64,000 bases of DNA, taken from NCBI GenBank assembly GCA_964036155.1, contig OZ038422.1:25753201-25817200 (forward strand). Direction: 5' to 3'. Positions 57,159 to 64,000 of the stretch are shown here, one piece after another (within the stretch, counting starts at the first letter, position 1; the number at the start of each line of letters is the position of its first letter). Made by a program: the position numbers and the translations under genes. Under the pieces are notes generated by a model. The model was given only the letters and a program-made list of their open reading frames with translations. It made no database searches and was not told the origin of the DNA. This DNA comes from Diploscapter coronatus. Its lineage: Eukaryota > Nematoda > Chromadorea > Rhabditida > Rhabditidae.

Positions 57159-60100
57159 TTAGTAAGGATCAGTCGAGGGCTTGGATTTTTTCTTTTTCTC
57201 TTTGCTGACCATTTTTCCACCCGAGCTTCTGAAATTTTTAGTTTTATGTTTTCCAAAAATTATTTCTTCTAAGATAAATAAAGAGCTAAAAATAAAAGAA
57301 TTTACTCCTATAGCGAATCTAATAGTTTCTGACAAAGTATGATGAAAGCTACAGTAAGAAATTTTCCATTTGGTTTTTTCCCAAGTCATAGATATCATAA
57401 AAATAAGCTATCAATCAAATTTTTGCAGATAAAATTTGCGTGAACCTAATATAAAATTCAGAAGAGAAAAATTTTTAAATCTTAAATTTCTAGAGAAAAC
57501 TACTTTAATTTCCCGTACCTGAGATCAGTTTTCTTGACGACGAGTTTCCCATCTTCACCCCCAGTGACGAGGATTCCATCGTTGAACGCCGAGCTGCGCA
57601 CGATGTCCGAATGGCCGGTCCACTCAGAGACGACCTCGGATTTCTTCCCATCTGATGATACGGACAGGAGGTAGAGCTGGAAAGAAACATTTCTTTAGTA
57701 AAAATTGCAATGGAACATTGCTTTGTGAACTCGAATGAACAATATCACGGTCTTACAAAAGCTCTATCCTCTGACAATGGTGAGGGAAAACGAAAAACAA
57801 AGACAGTCCTTTTTCTCTGCCCACAATTATGGTAAATGCAAGATATTTCTAAAGGATAAGGCTTGTAGGCCGTGATATATCATCCAACGTTTCGTTATTT
57901 TGAATTTCCCGAAAGAATCGAGCCAGAAAAGAACGTATTGAAATAGTCAGTTTCTTTGAAAAATGTAATTTTGAGAATTGGCTCTTTGGTTTTAGAATAT
58001 CGAAAGAAAAAATACGTCATTTTCGACTTTTAAAATTTACCTTTCCTTCCGAGTCACATTCCAGGAAGGTGACCGGCCGCTCTTCGGAGCTGCCCTTCAG
58101 AATGTCGACCAGGAATTTCTCGTCTCGCGCTGATCTTCTGAAAGCATAACTAAATAGAAAGTTTCGGAACCAAACAGTTTTCATATTTTCCTGAATCCTA
58201 CCATCATCAAAAGTAACAGGAATTATCTTGTAACTGAATAAAAATAAAAAAAAAGAAATATATATTTTTCAATTAAAATAATAAATAAAAAAAATACCTG
58301 AAAAGCAAATCGACGTCATCGAAAGTGTTCGGACTGAAAAGTTCCGCTTTGTTGTCGTCCGTGCACGCGAAATAGAGCCTTTTTGATAAAGCCCCGACTC
58401 GAGACACAGAGGAACCGACCTGAAATTCCAATTTTTATCCTCTATCCTTTGAAAATATATCAGTTTTACCCAAATACGTTTCGGGAAAATTGATAAACTA
58501 CTCGTTTGATAATTTGGATAATAGTTGAAGTTTCACCACTCTAAATCAGATAAACTATGTTTCATCTAATTTGATCAACTTTTCATTCGATAAGGTACAT
58601 AATAGCCAGCTCTCCCTAACTCTCTTGAAATAAGATATGATTTGATAAGATAAGGGATATATGAAATCTTCATAAAGTGGAAAATGTATGAAATCCAAAA
58701 AATCCTACCTGGTTCGTAGATTTCAAAGCGTCGTCCTCCTTGGGCATGGCTACATCGAACAAATTCACGAGTCCGTCCGACCCCCCGCTCAGCAGATGGC
58801 GGCCATCGCGGAAGAACGCAAGCGAGTTGACAGAATCGCTGTGAGAATCCTGAAAATTTTGGATCTTTAAGTTTTTGTTCTCATTTTTCATTACCTTAAA
58901 AGTCACTACGGGTTCGGTCGTTTTGCGAATATCGAAAATCGAAACGATATGTGGGCACTCGCTGGGATCGATATCCTGAAAAAGCAGACTTCTCTTTTTT
59001 GTTCTTTAAATCCAAAAATACTTCGTTAGCGTTTTCTTCCACAAATTAAAAAATCCTCAAACTATCCAGATTTTCTCAAAAAGGTATGAAAATAATAGCG
59101 TTTCTAGAAAAAAAAAAAAAAAAAAAAAAACCATACCAAAACTCCTTTGGGAGGAAAGATTACTGTACGGATTCATATGACGTTGGATTAGTGGAATTTT
59201 CAAAAGACATTAAGTTAGAAGAAGTGAGAACTACTGTAAGATTGAGAATTAAGATGACGTACCCCATCCTCTTCAGGTTCGTCGTCACCCGACGAGACGT
59301 CTTCAGATTGTCCGTCTCCAGCATCTTTTTTCTTCGACTTCTTAGGTTTTTCCTCGACGAAGGTGGACGAGGCGAGGGCGATGTACTGATTCGAAATTGC
59401 AGAGCACGTCACCGCGTGGTTTTCAGCGATAGGATTCAATCTGGGAAAATAGAAATACAAGGTTTAAAACAAGAGCCGGGTTACGGCAATTGTTTGAAAA
59501 TTATAAGGAAAAATAAAGCTTGGTAAATGTATTTTTAAATTACAGAACGAAACAAATAAAGAAAGTTGGATTACGTTATTTTTGATTTAATTAACGAAAC
59601 AATGAAGTTCGATAAAGGAAATTTTGAAATACAATAAGGAAAAAATAAAATAAAGCTGAGACCCGTATTTAAGCAAAAAAAAAATAAAACAGTACCGCGA
59701 TTTCTTCTTCGACCCAGATCGAACATCGAACAGATGAATTCCAAAACTATCATCGACCGCTCGGAGGACTGAAAATGAACTTTTTAATATTGAAAAATTG
59801 AAATAGGGCTTCATGAGTTGAATAAAAATTTTATTTTCAAGAATAACTTTCTATCAGGTTATAATTCAAAATAAGTCTTTCTTGGCGTAATTTTCTAGAT
59901 AGAAAAGTAGGGGACAATAACTTACCAGGGCTCCCAGTCAGATCAAAATGTATCCCGATGACATTCTTAGCGATGTCGAGTGTCTGCTTGCTCTTCTTCT
60001 TTTCCAAATCGACCTAAATTTGAAACTTTAACTCTCTGAAATTAGTTAATTTGACGGCAAGCTTAAAATGGTAACGGCGTAACTAACAGTGTTAATTTAG

Positions 60101-60458
60101 TGTTAGCTTTAAGCAGTAGATTTAAGAAAAAATTAAATTTAATATATACTAGGTGAATGAAGTTCGTTGACAAAGCAGCTGCAACCGCGTCCAACCCTCC
60201 GAACGAAATGCTGTTCACGTAGACCTGAAAGAATAGATTTTAACTTCTTTATTATAAAAATAGAAAAGCTAAAGTAGTTCATTAGAAATTTCTGAAAAAA
60301 ACATTCTATTGGAAAATTCAGAATAAAATATGAAAATTCGCCCGTCTTTCATTATTTTGGTCAAAAATTAATTTGGAATTCAGACCCATAATTTTTTGAA
60401 TTCTAACCTCTGGCCTCGACAACTGAATGACGTAGGAGCTCTCGTCGGCGGCGCTCAT
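57159..60458 (-). CDS. WDR89: WDR89-like WD-repeat protein
   Basis: Eleven exons in phase, 377 aa (human WDR89 is of similar size): 60458-60408, 60224-60150, 60013-59926, 59768-59696, 59440-59263, 58975-58895, 58849-58709, 58419-58298, 58137-58041, 57676-57519, 57228-57159. WD-repeat strands are visible (GIHLFDVRSGSK, HIVSIFDIRK, and HSDSVNSLAFFRDGRHLLSG followed by SDGLVNLFDV, then GHSDIVRSSAF and VTGGEDGKLVV). The SDGLVNLFD block followed by an acidic EDDAL run is the part I recognise from WDR89. An acidic insert (DVSSGDDEPEEDG) and a Lys-rich C-terminus (KEKKKKSK) are extra. WD propellers are scaffolds; the specific role of WDR89 is not established. The ATG follows a TTTTTAG acceptor by 8 nt, a likely trans-splice site. 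AATAAA on the minus strand at 57013-57008. Confidence 0.87.
59108..59130. repeat. Poly(A) run, 23 nt
   Basis: Uninterrupted A run in an intron of the WDR89-like gene. A simple repeat. Confidence 0.95.
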
Positions 60459-60662
60459 TGTTACCCCTAAAAATTTGACAATTAAAGAGAAAAATGCAAA
60501 AATAAACCGAAAAATCGATGGCCAATTCAAAAATAACTACGACTAAACGAGTGTGCATTGCACAACTCGATTCTCATTTTAGTCGGCTTCTTTTAAATTT
60601 CTCTAAAATTAATTGATTTATCGATTTTTTATTGATGCCTTTGCAATTATTTCGAATTTCAG
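60459..60662. promoter_or_regulatory. Divergent promoter region, WDR89 / mrpl-35
   Basis: Only 204 bp separate the two start codons. Each side has an acceptor just before its ATG (TTTTTAG at 60467 on the minus strand, AATTTCAG at 60662 on the plus strand), consistent with trans-splicing of both transcripts. A shared bidirectional promoter is the simplest reading. Confidence 0.5.
60655..60662 (+). promoter_or_regulatory. mrpl-35: Trans-splice acceptor of mrpl-35
   Basis: AATTTCAG immediately followed by the ATG; no untranslated leader would remain after splicing of the leader exon. Confidence 0.65.
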
Positions 60663-62166
60663 ATGTACGGATCATGTAGTTCATCAGCGCTGAAAGCTTC
60701 TGGACTAGTCTCTAAAGTTTCGGCAACTTTTTCGGGGCCAACTTCGGGAACTTGTTTGGGAACAATTTCGGTCCGCACGATCACGAACATTCCAGAATGG
60801 GAGCACCACATCCGATTCAGTCCGTTCGATGGAAGAAAGCGGCCCGCTCAGGACGTTCTTGATCGGTATTTGCTACTTTTATTGAAGATTTTTTTCTCAT
60901 TGGTTGACAAGTTTTTCCCCGTTGTTTTAAGACAAGTTTTAAAGAAAAGTTAGCACTTTAATTATAGTACTCTTTGGTAAAAATAATAACTTTTCCTTGA
61001 AAGGAAAAGTACTCTTTTTTAAAGAAAAATGAGCAATCAAAATAGTACCACCATTTGGCAGCAAGAATACCATTTTAGTAACTTTTAGTATTTTTCAGAT
61101 TCAAACGCCTTAACAACGGCATGTGGGTGAAGATCCAGCCCGGCTACCACAACCGGCGATACCAGAAAGACCCACTCTGGAAGACGACGAGCAAGTATTT
61201 GACGACCTGCACCAAGGTAAGATTTTCGGTCTTTTGGTATCATTTTTATTGATTTTTGTTAACATTTTTGGTATCTCTATACTATTTGATTTTTAGACCA
61301 GTTTTATACCATTTTGGAATTCTCAATATCATTTTTTAAAAATATTTTGTACCATTTTGATAAACGATAAACGCTACCATTTTCAGGAGGAAAACTGGAT
61401 GTTGGACAAAATGATGACGCCTTTCTGGTTGCGACGACGCCACTACGCCCACGACCCATATGAGGTTAATTTTTAAATTTACCTTTTTTCTAATCTTTCT
61501 CGAAAGAAATATTTTCTTATTTTCAAAAATAATATTATTTCATCGGAAAACTGATTTGTTTCGAAGAAAAGAAACTAAATTATTTATTCTTCAGGCCTAT
61601 CACAATCGACACGGCATCAAGTCGCCGCGCGTCAACCAACAAGGAGAGTTCGTCAGGGAGAGACCGAAGGTGATCATTTTTGATAAAAGATCAAAAATTT
61701 CAAAATGCTAAGTATTTCTATATCACGCTGTTCCCCTCTTTTCAATTCATTCCACGCTTAAAAGAGAAGGAGTCCACTTTTTATGCCCTGGCTTTCGGGG
61801 CTGCAAGTTTAGATCCAGATAAAACTCGATCGGGTCTCAAATTTGCAACCCCGCTGGCTTTACTCCTCCTTCCCCCTTTGTTTTCAGTAATGGAGAGGGA
61901 AAAAGAAGAGACGAAAAAGGAAGGCGCGTAAATTGTGCGCGAGGAAGAGGGCTCTCCCTATTTCGCACAGCGAAAAAATGGAAAAAGGGAATAATATGTA
62001 TACCATCTGATAAGATTGATAAGGATTTACCTAATGTTATGGACTGATAATATTTTTCTCAGATTCGATAAGAAAACGATGAGGATTACTGTACCTTTTC
62101 AATTATGATCATTTTCAGGTGCTTCTGGATGACATCACCAGCGACATGTACATTCGAGATAGATGA
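60663..62166 (+). CDS. mrpl-35: Mitochondrial large-subunit ribosomal protein bL35m
   Basis: Five exons in phase: 60663-60865, 61099-61216, 61387-61464, 61595-61669, 62119-62166; 173 aa. The first about 40 residues are rich in Ser, Thr and basic residues with almost no acids, as in a mitochondrial import signal. The core matches animal MRPL35: [20 protein letters not shown], then [20 protein letters not shown] followed by YHNRHGIK, corresponding to the LLDKM..SFWKRR..Y.DDPY.KYH segment of the human protein. A C-terminal extension ([18 protein letters not shown]) goes beyond the human end. It acts in the mitochondrial large ribosomal subunit. The ATG directly abuts the AATTTCAG acceptor, a strong sign of trans-splicing. 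AATAAA at 62225. Confidence 0.92.
61769..61792 (+). repeat. Short dispersed repeat, copy 1
   Basis: GGAGTCCACTTTTTATGCCCTGGC-like block in intron 4 of mrpl-35; it recurs near 63521-63541 as GAGTCCACTTTTGTGCCCTGG with similar AAAGAG-rich left flank. Confidence 0.6.
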
Positions 62167-63239
62167 TTTTTGAGAAATTTGTTGTTTTCTTCTTGTTTTT
62201 TAGAGGTTCCGAATTTAGTTGATGAATAAATTTTACAAAAAATGTTGTGTGTTAAATCATAGGAATACAAAGCGGGTGATATACGACATTGTATTTCTGA
62301 GAATGACCTTATAATTTCTGAGTCACCGCTAGCTTCCTGAATCAGTGTTTCGACAAGAAAGGTGTTAAAGTATGACTGTCCGTCAAATTGGTCGATTTCA
62401 CTATGTTAGACATGACGAATGGAATCATTTCTATACAAGGAAACGGTGAATCATGTTTTTTCGAAATTAAAAACACCGTGGTTTATAAGCTTCAACTAAA
62501 AGTTGATAATCTCATTCTTATTTATATGTTTTCTTATACTAACTGAAAATTCGATGTCATATAGTAATTATTCTAAGAATTAGATCTTTTATTTCGGCAT
62601 TTTATTTTTAGAAGTTGCCCATGTTTTTCTCTTAAATTAAAGTAACACCAAAATTTAGCGAATCCCAAAAATTTTCTATCTTTAGCAGTTTCACTAACAT
62701 CACAATCGACATTTTACCATTTTTATCAATCTATTTTGACCTGTGGTGATCGATTACTCTTATCAATTTTATCAATAAGATGAAGTGATAATCTGTTTTG
62801 ATAAGTTCTAGTTTTCTCTAGCTTATCACTGCGTTTCACGCAGCCGTTTTATTACTGATGACCCTTCTCTTTAATGAGAGTTTGATAAATTTCTCCATTA
62901 TCATTTCGACTAATTTTATGACCGATTTTTCACTTTCTCTAATATCGAAATGGCATTTTTAGCTTGATCCAATACCTTTTAATCTTTTAACTATTTTCCC
63001 TTTTATATGCCTTGAGCAGTACTTTTCTACCCATAAGCCAATACTTTCCTCCAAACTTATTACTCCCCTTTGTCCCTCAAAAAGACTTGCAGAGGGAGGA
63101 GGAAGGGTATTACCTGCAAGATTAACCGCTGTGCTCTGCATCTCTGCACCGTTTATTTCATGTTACATCTTTCGCGGGTACGCGCCCCGTCCCCTCAGCA
63201 AGAGTCACTTTAAAAGACGATGGAGAGTACTTTTTCAGG
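62167..63239. other. 1.1-kb intergenic region
   Basis: 3' flank of mrpl-35 and promoter region of the transthyretin-like gene. No further gene seen. Near 62690-62830 there are several TTATCA/TGATAA (GATA-type) words, which could matter for gut expression, but such words are common in AT-rich DNA. Confidence 0.45.
63232..63238 (+). promoter_or_regulatory. Trans-splice acceptor of the transthyretin-like gene
   Basis: TTTTCAG ends one base before the ATG at 63240. Confidence 0.6.
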
Positions 63240-64000
63240 ATGTACCAATTCCTAATCTTAGCTATTTTCTTCCCAGTAGCATTCGGACTCGGTAGAACCC
63301 AATCGGTCGGTGTTAGGGGAGTTCTTATGTGCCATGATCAAGTAAGCCAAGCGTATGCCAATTTTCTGGCTTATGCAAATTTTTAGCCCGCTTCTAACGT
63401 CAAAGTGAAGATCTACGATGAAGGTAGCGCAAAATTCCACAAAATTTAAGGCAATCTGAAAAGATTGTTAACCACGCTTTTCTCCTCTTTCCACAAGTTC
63501 TCCTCTCTATGAAAGAGGCAGAGTCCACTTTTGTGCCCTGGTAGCAACGCATGAAATAGTATGGAAAAATGGTACCCCTACCTTACCTAACCCATACTAT
63601 TTTATGTGGTACTACACTACTACTGCTACTAGTTGTTCAGTTTGGCAATTTAGTGGAATTTTGTGCTATCTGAATCTAATGGACTTCAGATAAGCGTAAG
63701 TTCGGTTAAAGCCGTTAGAAAATATCGATTTCCCGAGTTACAGTATCCCCTGATGAGCTGATGGCATCTGGAAGGACGGACGGCTCTGGACATTTTGAGC
63801 TGAAAGGAGACGCTGCGGAATTCACTTCGATAGAGCCGAAATTAAAGCACGTTCTTTGACAAATGTTTATAGAAGTTTCCGAAACTATTTTCTCGTTTCG
63901 GAAGATTCTAGGAAATTTTGCAATTAACGTGATTTTCAGTGTCTACCACGACTGTAAGTAATTTTTGCAATGTTCGTAAAAATGATCTATTTTCAGGCGA
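63240..64000 (+). CDS. Nematode transthyretin-like (TTR-52/TTL family) secreted protein, partial
   Basis: Exons 63240-63341, 63387-63423, 63744-63846, 63940-63953 and 63997 onward; runs off the window after about 86 residues. Signal peptide (MYQFLILAIFFPVAFG), then the family signature: GRTQSVGVRGVLMCHDQ, PASNVKVKIYDE, DELMASGRTDGSGHFEL, and KLNVYHDC. TTL proteins are small secreted beta-sandwich proteins specific to nematodes; some act in recognition of apoptotic cells, most have no known role. Reaching KLNVYHDC needs a GC-AG intron (donor AA/GCACGT at 63847) and a 14-nt microexon (63940-63953). Both keep the frame and restore the conserved text exactly. The rest of the gene lies beyond the right edge. 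Confidence 0.88.
63521..63541 (+). repeat. Short dispersed repeat, copy 2
   Basis: GAGTCCACTTTTGTGCCCTGG in intron 2 of the transthyretin-like gene, paired with the copy in mrpl-35 intron 4, 1.75 kb away in the same orientation. Confidence 0.6.

Overview
The window reads as nuclear DNA of a free-living nematode. It is AT-rich, with short introns that mostly start GT and end in a TTTTCAG/TTTAG-type acceptor. Several genes have an acceptor right in front of the ATG, as expected for spliced-leader trans-splicing. The gene content is animal and partly nematode-specific: an NR5A receptor of the nhr-25 type, a proton/myo-inositol transporter of the HMIT type, and a transthyretin-like secreted protein. 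Species cannot be fixed from the sequence. All multi-exon models were built by hand from splice sites, reading-frame phase and family motifs; every junction listed keeps the frame.

Layout. 216-5501 (-): signal-anchored protein with a possible VWA-like ectodomain and a huge Ser/Thr/Gly repeat stalk coded by a 4-kb in-frame minisatellite. 5502-12739: no gene seen, but a diverged inverted repeat. 12740-13304 (+): possible Ly6/uPAR-like gene, probably broken. 13782-15222 (-): small CYSTM protein. 18205-21217 (+): HMIT-type transporter, 16 exons. 22610-28399 (+): aspartyl/asparaginyl beta-hydroxylase, 20 exons, with an alternative first exon and a possible truncated isoform. 28400-37523: AT-rich desert. 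37524-41789 (+): NPY-like peptide GPCR, 12 coding exons. 44196-51887 (-): nhr-25 orthologue with an untranslated upstream exon and FTZ-F1-type sites in and around the gene. 52404-57158: no gene, several purine-rich islands. 57159-60458 (-): WDR89-like WD-repeat protein, head to head with 60663-62166 (+): mitochondrial ribosomal protein bL35m. 63240-64000 (+): transthyretin-like gene running off the right edge.

The genes do not form a pathway or operon. Each seems to be an independent unit. The one close pair is WDR89/mrpl-35, whose start codons are about 200 bp apart and which may share a divergent promoter. I found no tRNA, rRNA, CRISPR array or intact transposon. The most unusual items are the three-frame-open repeat array, the putative FTZ-F1 autoregulatory sites, the alternative ASPH first exon and junctate-like short form, the GC-AG intron plus 14-nt microexon, and an exon-like antisense relic in the GPCR intron.
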